The notes beneath the pieces are model-generated. The model did no database searches. It was not told where the DNA came from and saw only the letters and a list, made by a program, of their open reading frames with translations. The position numbers were made by a program, and so were the translations under genes. A stretch of 64,000 nt of DNA from Balanoglossus misakiensis (taxonomy: Eukaryota; Hemichordata): the NCBI GenBank assembly GCA_040954595.2, contig CM082592.2:3782001-3846000 (forward strand), in the 5' to 3' direction. Below, in pieces: positions 12,445-23,999 of this stretch; positions within the stretch are counted from its first letter, which is position 1; each line of letters starts with the position of its first letter.

Positions 12445-13819
12445 ATGCGTATCTACATACAGATTTGTGTTATGGTTGTCATGACTTCGATGCTTCTAAC
12501 ACACGTTACCGGTGAGTATACAATTGGTTTGTATAAGTTAACTTGACAATGTTTTAAACTGTTCTCAAGAAAACGAACCGCGCCATCGTAAATTCTTTTG
12601 ACATTAGAATCCAAAGTATGTCAAATCGACGACAAATGTCCTCCTGGATTGTTAATTTCCCTTTTCCTTTGGACGATAAACACAATTAATTCTTTTCAAC
12701 TTTAAAAGTCGTAGTGTCATAGAAGTGAACAGAGAACAATTTTAACGCTTAGTCATAAGGTTAAGTTGGCGTCAAGAGGTTGCCGGACGCACCCAAGGAA
12801 TCAGCAATGGCTGTCATGAAAATTGGACATCAATCATCGCAGTATTGACCTCTCAAGACAGTTTACATGTTTTTGTGTTTACCCGAAGAGGACCACCATA
12901 ACTACTTCCAATGTTGATGTTTTCGTGGCTGCGACCGAAAGAAACGCGCTCGTTACCAGGGAAAATTCACGTAGCCCGGACACTCAAAAACCAGAAAGTT
13001 TCAGCAAATTTTCTCACATGCGCTGCCCTAAGAAACTCCGAGTGGTCAAGTTTGGGATGAGCATGCGCGGTTTAAGGTCAAGCGATGATCATGAACCTAT
13101 ACAGTAACAGTGGGTTGAATTCCAAATACCAGCCAATCCTTGTGTGGGGGATTTCATTTGGAAGGGAAATGCAATGGCTGATTTGTTGTAAGAATTAATA
13201 AGTTTTAAAGAACCGTTTTGCTGAAGATTCCCACAGGGTAAAATCTTATCTGAAAGCCGTTAGCATACATAGTAAGCTAAGTAGGTCCCACGGTCCACTC
13301 CGCGACGTATATCAAATTACATGAAGCAATGCGTTCTTCACCACCAGCACTATACACATGTACACATCACATCACTCGACCGTAATTTATTTGTCTGCCT
13401 GTTTTTTTTTCTTTTTCATAGTTATGTCTTGAACTGCCTAATATAATAACTTCAAAGGATATAAAAACACTATGCTATCTTTGGTTATGTAATATTTGAT
13501 GGCATGCTCTGGGATTATTCAAGGTTGAGATAATTCGGCCAGTAAAGATTGTACGGTACCAGCCCGTATAGGCCAACTGAGATATGGTGTACGGCTTATA
13601 AGGACCTAGTTGTCAAGGAGAGGGGCGAAGGTCAATTTGTCATCTGGAATCTACGCTCGTATACATAGATCACTGTAGATGCTGAGTGTGTAGAAATTAC
13701 AGTAACAAGTGTGATTAATAGAATCTCACACTCCCAAGGACCTGGGGTCCGATTTCCAGCACAGGGAATTGAGGAATAGATCGTTTTGTGTTTGTTTGTT
13801 TGTTTGTTTGTTTGTTTGT

Positions 13820-13857
<38 letters not shown>

Positions 13858-15639
13858 GAGAAAGAACCATGTATGTGTTTGCGTTTTACGGAAAATAATT
13901 CGAATTAAACTTCCGATGTTTCTCCTAGGTAACGCCGAGTGTTCCTTTAATGAGACTACGTACTTGGACGACTGCGGTCATGGCTGTTTAAATGGAGGGA
14001 CATGTCAAGTCATTCCTGGCGTTCCTGAAGACAGTTCCTGCACTTGTCCTGATGGGTTTACCGGACAGTATTGTGATATAGGTTAGTTTAACCCTTATCC
14101 AATGCGTCTCTGTCAATGAAATCAAAACAACACTTTTTTTTTCTCCCCGACCTAATACAATATGAACAGTTATATGCAAGTTCTGATATTAAAATCTAAG
14201 CCTACCTTGATTAAGATCACGGAGTTTTAAAAAATGCTGGAGGATATAGAAAGTGCTTATTCGTCCTCGGATAAGTATCTCATTTGCATACGACTATTGG
14301 CGCAACACGGGAAGCAAAACAGTGTATAACACAGTATACAGTAACACAGTACATGTATACAGTACAGTACAGTACAGTACAGTACAGTACAGTACCGATT
14401 GTTTACATCATATCTGTATGTTTACCTTACACAGAGGTCATACTTTGCGATGAAACTGACTGCTATAATGGAGGCACGTGTAATAATAATGACCCAAATG
14501 ACATCTACTGTGATTGTCCATCTGGATTTACCGGTGGGCTCTGTGAAACGGGTAAGGATTTGATGAAAGATTCTATTATTATTTTTTCAGACACTCATTG
14601 CGCCACTTGTGTGTGAATATTGTTAATCAAAGTTGGTCTCTGTCTCTCCTTAAGGCGCAATAGCTTATGTTTGTGTTTTGTCAGATTTATACGTTACAGC
14701 TACTGGCTTTTGTTTACCTGTTCATGGTAACATAGTCTTTGACAGAAAAAATCTTAAAATGGATATGCTATTTTTGTTAATATTGGCAATGCTTACTTAT
14801 GCAATATTGTCAAACGGTACTCAATCATCTGTGTCATTCATTCTTTGTGTTTATTATATGAGATATTAACATTATTGATTTGCAACCGACTTGCAGCCTA
14901 TTGTCCAAATTTACTAAATTTTACGGATTTCGAGGACTGTTACCAGCATTGCGCCGTGCCGTAGCTGGGGATAGTCGATCCATAATGTTGGCGAAGACTG
15001 CATTAGACAGTTGTGAAATTGGTAAACCTATTTTTCGTATGTTATGACGTCACAGACATGCGCTGTTCGCCAAGTAACCCGTGTCTCAATGGCGGCACTT
15101 GCCAGAATGAAGACTGTAGCTGTCCCGAAGGTGTGAGCGGTTATCTCTGTGATACAGGTGAGCTATATCCTCAAACATAATTTGATATCCTCCGCGAGAA
15201 GTAAGTTTGGTTTCGGCCACTGATGGTTATTTATGACATTATTTATGGACTGTGCCATAAAGCAGCATTCTGCACGGCCCTGACTAAGTCGTGTATGAGT
15301 CTTGAATACGCCAGAATACCCAGAAGGACACTGGGCGAGCTGATGTCTGCGTTTTGAAATCTCACACCTGTTCCACTGTGCTTATCCTGTAGTGTACGCT
15401 GAATGTGGTTGTCATCCAGACATAGATTGTCCATCTGAAACCTCTTGTCCATGTTGTCTGGTTGGAGAACTGTGCGAAGTGGAAGAGGAACCAACAGATG
15501 AAGCACCAACTGGAGAAGCGCCAAGTGAAGGTGGGCCTATCGGCTGGTTGGTTGGTTGGTTGGTTGGTTGGTTGATTGACTGACTGACTGACTGACGGAC
15601 TGACTGACTGACTGACGGACTGACTGATTGATTGATTGG

Positions 15640-15691
<52 letters not shown>

Positions 15692-17993
15692 CTGGCTGAC
15701 CCACTTGACTTTGTACTATATGTTCTCTCGCATCCTTAAACCTGTGGCTGTTTTTCATCGCACGTCATTTCTCCTATACATGTACAGGTAACGCCGTGTG
15801 TTACTCAGATGAGACTACGTACTTGGACAACTGCGGTCATGGCTGTTTAAATGGAGGGACCTGTCAAGTCATTCCCGATGATCCCGAATACAATTCCTGC
15901 ACTTGTCCCGATGGGTTTACCGGACAGTATTGTGATATAGGTTGGTTTTTGCCATTATCGCTAGGGAGATATTAATGTACACCTTACAAGTACTGGATAT
16001 TAGAAAAGGGAAAGTTGTTAACTCTCGACCACTTTACATTGGATGTTGTTTATTTATTCCAAACAACTGTATACATGACTAAGTCGTGAACAAGGCCTGA
16101 GTTATGACTGAAAACTAACTAGTACAGCACTTGCCAGTGAAATGATTCAATTGAGCTTCAAGCTGGCAGAGTAGTTATACAGCGATGGATGAAAGGAAGG
16201 GAAATATTATGGGCTTCATGTTAAATATGGGAGAATTCAGGGTGTCTCACATATAGTGTGTTTTTGTTTCTCTCCGTTACACAGAGGTGATACGGTGCAG
16301 TGATGAAACAGATTGTCAGAATGGAGGCCAGTGTAACATTGAAAGCGACCCATCTTCCAACTACTGTGATTGTCCAAGTGGATTTACTGGCAGGCTATGC
16401 GAAACGGGTGAGAATTTGACAACGAAAAGAAAACATTGACTCTTGGCCGGACATTTGGCTGTGTCGCGTTTGCAAAATTATATTTCTTTACTGTAGTTCT
16501 CGTATACTTACAATATATATAGATAATCCCCTTTGCACTCGATTAGAGAAATTGCATACATGTATCAGGACGTCTTCACTAATTGTCCCGAGGATCTAGA
16601 GTTTCAACATCACCAGTTATAGCATATTTGCATCCCCAGATACCATTTATAAATGTGAAAATTTAGTGTTTTACTGAAAGCTATTATGTGAACGTTTTAC
16701 CTAAAGTGGGTGCTCCCCATTTCAATTTTGTGATATCGCTTTACAGACATGCGCTGTTCAGACAGCAACCCTTGCCTCAACGGCGGAACCTGTGAGAATG
16801 AAGACTGTGTCTGTCCCCCTGGTGTGAGTGGCTATCTCTGTGACACTGGTGAGATGTCTCTAAATATGTTCATGTGAAATCAACGAATTTGATGAGAGTT
16901 TTATCATCTTACTGTCGGTATTTACCATTACAGTTGTGCGCACAATGCACGTAATAGGGGTAATATTGAATAGAGAAGAGGCGACCCCATAAAACTATTT
17001 TACTCCCCCTTGACCCCAAATTATAGTTTAGTCATGTGGTCCTATGCTTAACGTAGACTTCGAAACATAAGTCAAGGCATCAAAACTTTCGTCATTTTCT
17101 CAAAGAAGAGGAACGTCCACTTATTAATGAAAATAAAATTTGAAATAGGAATACCTAGGCAAACGGCGAAATATTTCGTTTAGTGCATCGTTAAATTAAA
17201 GAGACGTTATCTACGGCATACACTATGTACATGTATACATGTAATCAAGATGATGTCTGTTTGTGAAATCTCATATCTGTTCCCGTGGGTCTATCCTGTA
17301 GTGTACGCTGAATGTGGTTGTCATCCAGACATAGATTGTCCATCTGAAACCTCTTGTCCATGCTGTCTGGTTGGAGAACTGTGCGAAGCGGAAGAGGAAC
17401 CAACTGAAGGTGAGCCTATCACTGGATTATTTGATTGATTGATTTACTATTTATTCATTTATTAATTTATTCATTCTCATTTTTGATTATTGTCATTATT
17501 TCATTTCGATTCAACTCATATACTGAATGTAAGACCGGTGTTGATGTCAAATGGGGTCAGTTGTCGCATGGACGTACGGCAGAGGGAACGTCCGTGGTTG
17601 TAATATTACATGCCTACATACGGCATCGCAGTATCTGCATTGTGTTAGGGGCCTTTATATAGGTTTTAGCCACAACCTATAACGAATACGTAGAATTTCC
17701 ACTTCGTAACAATAGCAGTAAACAATGATCCGATAACGTTACTGAAATCTGGATGTGCGAAATGTGTGAGTCATGAAAACTTCACCAAGAGAGGGCAAAT
17801 TTTTCACTTGTCCGCCCAACTAGTGAAACATATAGTACGCAAACACGAAAATTTATAAATTACGTAATTATTAATCATCTCTTTTCATTTTATTTCATTT
17901 ACAGATGGCGGCAGCAGCAGTGCGGCGTTTACATTTTCGTCAAAACTTGGACTCCTGTTGACGATAACGCTTGGAATTTGCATGAAGTACTAG
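12445..17993 (+). CDS. EGF gene A: secreted multi-EGF, GPI-tailed protein
   Basis: Ten exons: 12445-12511, 13929-14081, 14435-14551, 15056-15157, 15393-15530, 15788-15940, 16285-16407, 16747-16848, 17302-17409, 17905-17993. All have GT-AG borders and every junction is phase 1; the join is 1152 nt, 383 aa. Exon 1 is a signal peptide ([12 protein letters not shown]...). Exons 2-4 are EGF domains ([29 protein letters not shown]), exon 5 a seven-Cys module (E-C-G-C-H-P-D...C-P-C-C-x5-L-C) with a Glu/Pro/Thr tail. Exons 6-9 repeat this set. Exon 10 gives small residues (DGGSSSAAF) and a hydrophobic end with no cytosolic part, as in GPI-anchor signals. Adhesion or ligand binding at the cell surface is an inference. 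Genes B and C carry one module set each. Confidence 0.85.
13787..13858. repeat. (TTTG)n/(TTG)n microsatellite
   Basis: Compound repeat inside intron 1 of EGF gene A, about 70 bases before exon 2. Confidence 0.95.
14360..14395. repeat. (AGTAC)n minisatellite
   Basis: Pentanucleotide AGTAC in tandem, inside intron 2 of EGF gene A, about 40 bases before exon 3. Confidence 0.9.
14897..14964 (+). pseudogene. Degenerate EGF exon inside gene A
   Basis: After an acceptor-like ACTTGCAG the phase-1 frame reads [10 protein letters not shown] then D-C-Y-Q-H-C-A-V-P and stops at TAG 14962-14964. Spacing of the cysteines and the Leu-Thr pattern resembles the start of exon 2 (A-E-C-x-N...T...D-C-x3-C). 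It lies between exons 3 and 4, and including it would truncate the protein, so it is taken as a decayed exon. Confidence 0.4.
15541..15690. repeat. (TTGG)n/(TGAC)n/(TTGA)n microsatellite
   Basis: Three tetranucleotide blocks in series directly after the donor of exon 5 of EGF gene A. They begin 10 bases into the intron. Confidence 0.95.
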
Positions 17994-18482
17994 AGAAGTC
18001 GGGTGTACTATGTTTCAATAATGAAAACTGTCTAGCCAAACCATTATTTTTGTACGTGCAGGCAAAGGAGAGTTTCTTAATCTCGAACATATCTAAGTAT
18101 ATCTATATCTCTAAAGGGGGATGTGCGATCCCATAATAGACATATTCATATTGTCAAAAAAGAGCAACGTGTAATTGTTGCAATTGAAGGTGAATCATTG
18201 CAAACTAAGCGTTTATTCCTTTATTTCACATTGTGCATCATCTCAATGTCTCGACACTTTTTATCAAAATCCCAGGTTACTTTGATATACATGTACCATG
18301 CATTACATCTCGGGTATATAGGGCCATGGGAAACACAACTAATAAAGGGTTTGTAAACCCCTCTTCATAAATTCTGAACTTGGCTAATGTCAAACCAAGT
18401 TCAATTGATATGAAGAGCCCATGTTTACCTCTGTTGTTCCACATTATGTCTGATATTGGAGAATATACGGCCCCCTAATAAA
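17994..18482 (+). promoter_or_regulatory. 3' region and poly(A) signals of EGF gene A
   Basis: AATAAA occurs at 18341-18346 and 18477-18482. The segment from about 18040 to 18350 recurs in the same orientation at about 26210-26520 as part of a decayed copy. Confidence 0.45.
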
Positions 18483-19880
18483 AACATAGTACAATGTAAT
18501 TGTTTTATGACTATAATAAAAATTCCATGTTTATTTCAAGTCAGTAATAACATATTTTTTTTATTAAAAGCATGAAATAAAATCTACAAGTATGAAAGGA
18601 AAAATATACTAATTAAAGTCGCCGTAGTGATACGAAGGGAAAAGGAAGAACATGTTCAGAAGTCTGTCTCTTTCTGATATGATCCCCACGCGTCAGAAAT
18701 TGTCACCTGAGAACGAATGTGACATAACAATTATGTAATAGATCAACCATGAACTGGAATGTACCATTTTTCTCAGGGTTGTGCATTAAAAATGATAAAG
18801 CGGTGGACAACGCTCAATCTTGGTGGTTGGTAAACGTTGGGGTCATGAGCGAGTATAGTTTTTTATTCGTTATATTTTTTTCTATATCTCTTCAAGTTTT
18901 GAGGTGTATTTTTTCCGTACAGGTGATATTGCTCAGCGCATCATCATATTTTTGTCTCATATCCCCCCTTGTCATTAATTGTGGATTCGGGTGCAACGGT
19001 TGTCAGTTCAGATACCCTCTATACTCACAGTCCATGTCATGGTATGAGCTGGTTGTATAAGTACTGATGCGCCCTCGACGGTTGAGGAAAGAAAGACGAC
19101 ACATGAACTTAGTTCGATTGTGACCCGAGCATCGACCCGGGAGATACTAGTATACAGTGTATGCTTACAGCATTCGATTCTCTAAACTAGACTTTGCTGA
19201 GTTTTAACTGTTTCCCGCATTTGATGATAATCTCTACGGCCCTGATAAAATATTTGGCGACAAAATGCATATCATACACAACATTGAGTAGTAAAATATG
19301 ATTTAAACTACATGTACATTTCCTGAAGTATTATAATATAAAACGCAGAGTAAAATGAGTTGTAATGTCGCTAAGTCGGTTATTGAAAAAGTCTTATCCT
19401 ACCGATTGTTATTCACAATTTAGTGACGCCATATTTTTTATCCTAGAGAACATGTTTAAAACCTAAAGAACCTCGTAAGCTACCTGTAAAATATGTAAAT
19501 TAACAGCTCTAGAAGTACAAAAAATATCGAAACAAATCAGTTGAAGGGAGCTTTTCTCCAGTGTTAGGTTAGTTTGGGGGTGGATGGGCTGGTCGTTATA
19601 TTTTGTGTTGTTCGTGTTATTGAAACTAGAGCAAATTGTCGATATAATGCCTAAACGTGAATAATCACTCATGCATGCATACAAGAGAGTGCGCGTGCGT
19701 TATCATACTTAGCGTGACCATGCATGTGGTGGCGCACTATATGTCGCGTGACTAGTCAGTTTCCCAAGGCAATTGTGGCTAATTAAATTTTGCATTGGGG
19801 ACCGTATACGTTAAACAAATACTAGAATTACTGTAAAGAGAGAAGAGCCATTTGGCATTAAACGTAGTTAAGCAAGTCTC
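18483..19880. other. Intergenic between convergent EGF genes A and B
   Basis: AT-rich. An open frame at 18749-19060 codes hydrophobic, biased residues in low-complexity DNA and has no splice context or family signature, so it is not called as a gene. Nothing else is supported. Confidence 0.5.
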
Positions 19881-22800
19881 TTAATTGAGATACATTGCAA
19901 ATGCTGTCATAATGAGAGCTCCTAGGCCTGTTAACTTAGTAGACAGTGTATTAGCTGCACCGTCATCTGTAGGAAAGAGAACAGAGATTTTGTGGTAATC
20001 TTCAACGTTTGGAAACACGTTACAATGAATAGAAAACTCTGATGAAATCACATGATAGCCATACAAATAAATGCACGCAGTTTAGCGAGTACAACTGACT
20101 GTGCCTCCACTGCCATTTTGAGCAGGTGGTTTTCTTTGTATCGGTCGGACGCAGTGGCTAGGAATAACGTTTGTCACCAATTGATATGTAGAAATATTGC
20201 GACAGAACGATCTTTCATAAATATTTTAGGTACTATTTTCCAGGTTACTTTCAAGTAAAAGTCAGGAACATCACTAATGTGTTTTTGCCTTACCCATAGG
20301 AAGGTACTCTCACAGTTGTGTAGTGTTAACCACCCCGACAACATTGCTGTAAACAAATACGGATTTCTAAGATCCGAAGGAGGACCGCGTGTGACTGTGA
20401 GTGGAGAATGTGTAATCATCTTACCTGTTGTTTCCTTTTCAGCTTCGCACAGTTCTCCAACCACACAACATGGACAAGAGGTTTCAGATAGACATTCTAT
20501 GTCTGGATGACAACCACATTCAACATACACTGCAGGATAGGCACACAGGAACAGATATGAGATTTCACAAACAGGCATCAACTTGATTACGTGTATAGTT
20601 AGTGTGTGCCAAGGATAGTGTCTCTTTAATACAATGACGCAATTATAGAAAACTATAGGGGCTACACGAAGAGTGCACGACAAAATATTTCGTCCGTTTG
20701 ACTGGGTATTTCTTCACATAAAAATGGTATTTGTCATAAATGAATAGATGTCTCCCTTCTTGGAGGAGCGGGGGGGGGGGGGGCGATATTATTGATACTC
20801 TTGATGCCTGACTTGTGTTTTGAAGTATGCGTCGAGCATAAGACCAAATGACTAAAGTATAATTGAGGGTCAAGCGTCAGTATAATAGTTTAATGGGTCG
20901 CCTCATATCCAATGGGCGCACAACTGTAATGATAAATACCGACCATATGATGATAAAACTCTCATCAAATTCGAAACTCTCGTCAAGTTAAATTACACAT
21001 GAACATATTCAGAGACATCTCACCTATGTCACAGAAGTAGCCACTCGCACCATATGGACAATCACAGGTGTCATTCCTACAGGTTCCGCCGTTGAGGCAC
21101 GGGTTGCTGTCTGAACAGCGCAAGTCTGTAAAGCGATATCACAAAATTGAGTGGGGAGCGCCCACTTTAGGTAAAACATTCACATCATAGCTTTCAGTGA
21201 AACACTCAATTTTCACATTTATAAATGGTATCTGGGGATGCAAAGATGCTATAACTGGTGATGTTGAAACTCTAATCGAGTGCAAAGGGGGTTATGTTGA
21301 TATTGTAAGTATACGAGAACTACAGCAAAGAAATATATTTTTGCAAACGTGACACAGCCAAATGTCCGGCCACGTATAAATGTTGTTTTCGTTGTCAAAT
21401 CCTCACCCACTTCGCAAAGCCAGCCATCAAATCCAGTTGGACAATCACAGTAGTTGGAAGATGGGTCATTTTCAATGTTACACAGGCCTTCATTCTGACA
21501 ATCTATTTCATCGCTGCACCGTATCCAGTCCTCTGTGATCTGATCGAAAGAAACTAAAACACTCTGTGTGAGACATCCTGAATTGATAATACTCTCCCAT
21601 ATTTAACATGTAGCCCATAATATTTCCCCTTCCTTGCATCCATTTAGCGGGTATGATGTCACCTGACAATGACCATGACGAATTCGTCCTATATCGCTGT
21701 AATTACACTGGCCAGTGCTGCACTAGGGTATTCATCATAACTCTGATATTGTTGACGCGTTTGTTATGTATATAGTTGCTTGGAATAAATAGACAACATC
21801 CAATGTAACGTGATCGGGAGTTAAAATATTTTACTTTTGTAATACACAGTAATTAACCGCTCCCTAGCAATAATGGCAAAACTAACCCTCATGACAATAC
21901 TGTCCGTAATATCCATCGGGACAAGCGCAGTAATTGTATTCGGGATCATCGGGAAAGACTTGACAGGTGCCTCCATTTAAACAGCCATGACCACAGTCGC
22001 CCAAGTGCGCAGTGTCATTAAAAGAACAATCGGCGTAACCTAGGAGAAATATGAGACGTTAATAGCGTCGAATTATTTTCCGTAATAAGCAAATATACAC
22101 ATGGTAATTTCTCAAAGGCAAGTTTACGTATATGTATACAAACAGCGCTATAAAAACGAAGTAAACAAGAAAGTGCGTGTTCATGTATATGTGTGTGTGG
22201 GGGGGGGGGGGGACTTAGTTTTAATGCAAGGTTTTTGGTAGGATATCTTTGTCGTCTCGCCTGCAGTGAAATTAATATTTTCTGTAAACTAGATTTAACA
22301 TTGCTTCACATTGTGATAAAACATGCAATTTTATATTTAAACATATATTTTTTTTTACTTTTAGGTTAGCTCTAATATATTCATGTGGATGATGAAGCTT
22401 CGAATCATTTTAGCAAGTCTGCAATTGTGCGAGGCCAGGTTTCATACTTGAATCTAATTCCATGAACAAGCTTTGCGCGTAGCTCGTCTCTCGCGCATGC
22501 GCGTAACTTCCCAGCAAATTTTCCGTTCGATGCATTCAAATAGTGGACTGCCTTCGCTTCCTTCCATATTTCATGCGCACCGTATAAGCAGATTCTGGTT
22601 TTGTCCCTCCTTTTCACCCAAGCTTGTGTCTTTTCCCGATCTCCGACACAGATTATGGTCGCCGCCATCTTCTCAGTTGTTAGGACAGAGCACAGCCTTA
22701 TGGGATTGACTGTTCACTAAACGTCTGTAACCAGCGGCTACAGCTGGAACATGCGTGTGAGACGAGCTACGCGATTTAAAGGGACAAAGTCTCTCTCTCA

Positions 22801-23215
22801 CTCGCTGCCCCTTTCCCATTAATGATGTTTGATACAAGACACTATTTATGTTATTCTACATGTGGATTTATACAGTGAAACAACATTTAACCACACACAA
22901 CTTCCATCCTGTTTGTAGGATACGAGAGTAAAAATCTCGCCAAAATGAATAAAGGGCAGAGACCGTATTTGTGGAACTTGTGGTCCGATGTGTATGTATG
23001 GATCAATTGTACAATGAAAATATCGCAATGAGTAATTACTGGCATAAAACGTCATACTTAATGCTTTCCAATCCCCACGTTCATTCTGATAATAAAAAAC
23101 ACAGATACTGGAGAATGTATGCTCTAATAATTCTCAAATTGTACTCACCCGGAAGCCGTGCCATAACCATAGTTGCCATGCCTACCAACATGCAGACTTT
23201 AGCGTAGATAAACAT
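19881..23215 (-). CDS. EGF gene B: secreted three-EGF, GPI-tailed protein
   Basis: Six exons on the minus strand: 23149-23215, 21887-22039, 21407-21532, 21024-21125, 20425-20529, 19881-19966. They join to 639 nt, 212 aa, again with all phase-1 junctions. Exon 1 is a signal peptide ([12 protein letters not shown]...MVMA). Exon 2 is EGF 1 ([11 protein letters not shown]), exon 3 EGF 2, exon 4 EGF 3 ([13 protein letters not shown]), exon 5 the seven-Cys module, exon 6 a hydrophobic tail ending AFAMYLN, consistent with GPI attachment. It holds one module set where gene A has two. Exon 3 has replaced some EGF consensus residues (NEGLC for NGG-C, FDGWLC for FTG-LC), and exon 2 has YYG for FTG, so it is the most divergent of the three. 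Function is not recognisable beyond a surface EGF protein. Confidence 0.82.
22405..22668 (-). CDS. Small ORF of unknown function inside gene B intron 1
   Basis: An 87-residue minus-strand frame from an ATG in the good context AAGATGGCGGCG to TAA at 22405. The product starts MAATIICVGDREKTQAWVKR and is basic and Trp-containing, with a predicted mixture of short helices. I do not recognise the family. It lies between exons 1 and 2 of EGF gene B, same strand, and could be a nested one-exon gene, a gene fragment or a transposon-derived frame. A 15-bp perfect inverted repeat, CGCGTAGCTCGTCTC at 22476-22490 and its complement at 22759-22773, brackets most of it, which hints at a mobile element. Confidence 0.3.
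   Translation of the reverse strand: MAATIICVGDREKTQAWVKRRDKTRICLYGAHEIWKEAKAVHYLNASNGKFAGKLRACARDELRAKLVHGIRFKYETWPRTIADLLK
22785..22945. repeat. Dispersed repeat, copy 1
   Basis: The sequence from the CT-rich run through TTTGATACAAGACAC to GAGAGTAAAAATCTCGC recurs in reverse orientation at about 45850-46010, including the GA/CT tract and a GGCAGCGAG/CTCGCTGCC word. Family unknown. Confidence 0.65.
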
Positions 23216-23999
23216 CTTGTCAGACGTGTGTGTTTCACTTATACTACTGCGCTGCACTCGGATTTGCAAATGACCAATTCACTGGTGACGCCGTTCCTTT
23301 AACTGTGTACTGTAAAATGTGTGCTCAGCATGAGCACGAAGAATAAGTAATGCAGTCTGTATAATGCACTGTTCAGGTTCATGCCTGCCCTCAATAAAAC
23401 ATTAAAGGCACGTAAGCTGCAACTGGATAAAAAATTAAAGTTTTAAATAATCTCATATATGCTTTTTATTATATCTATTAAATGCTATTTCATGATAATA
23501 TATCAAGCTCAACACTTATTTATGACAAAATGGCCAAAAATTAAAGAAAAACGAAAATTCCTGCAATTTTAAAAAAAAGTGCAATATTGCAATGAAAAAT
23601 GAAAATCTGATGTCTCAGTGGTGTACATTTACTTCCATGAGCTCAAGTGGATGAGATCATGTTTTGTTTATGAAGTTTCACAACCGGAAATGCGACATGT
23701 TCATTGTTTCTTTCATTTTCCCACGGTGGCGGCCATAATCGCTTGCGGCAAAGCTTTATTATTTATCTGGTTAAAACTTGCATATGCACTCGTATTTAGG
23801 GTTTATAATGCTTGTGTATAGTTCACTGCCTTCATCTGCATGGACTAATGGTAGTGCAGTTTGAAACAAAAATTATGAAAATTATCCCAAAAGTTACAGC
23901 TTACGTGCCTTTAAGGACAACCGGGGACTCGAATAACTTACAAATGAAGCGTACGTAAAACAAGATAAATGTTTCACCAAGAACAAAGCATCGCTTTCT
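23216..23999. repeat. 5' flank of EGF gene B, shared with gene C
   Basis: The flank upstream of gene B (the ACTTATACTACTGCGCTGC segment near 23235, a GTATAATGCACTG segment near 23358 and the ACTCGAATAACTTACAAATG segment near 23928) recurs in the same orientation upstream of gene C at about 31155, 31500 and 31557. The duplication therefore extends beyond the coding exons. I see no gene here. Confidence 0.6.

Noticed and set aside
18749-19060. Hydrophobic 103-codon frame between EGF genes A and B
   Set aside because: AT-rich, Phe/Ile/Ser-biased composition expected of non-coding DNA; no partner exon or family.
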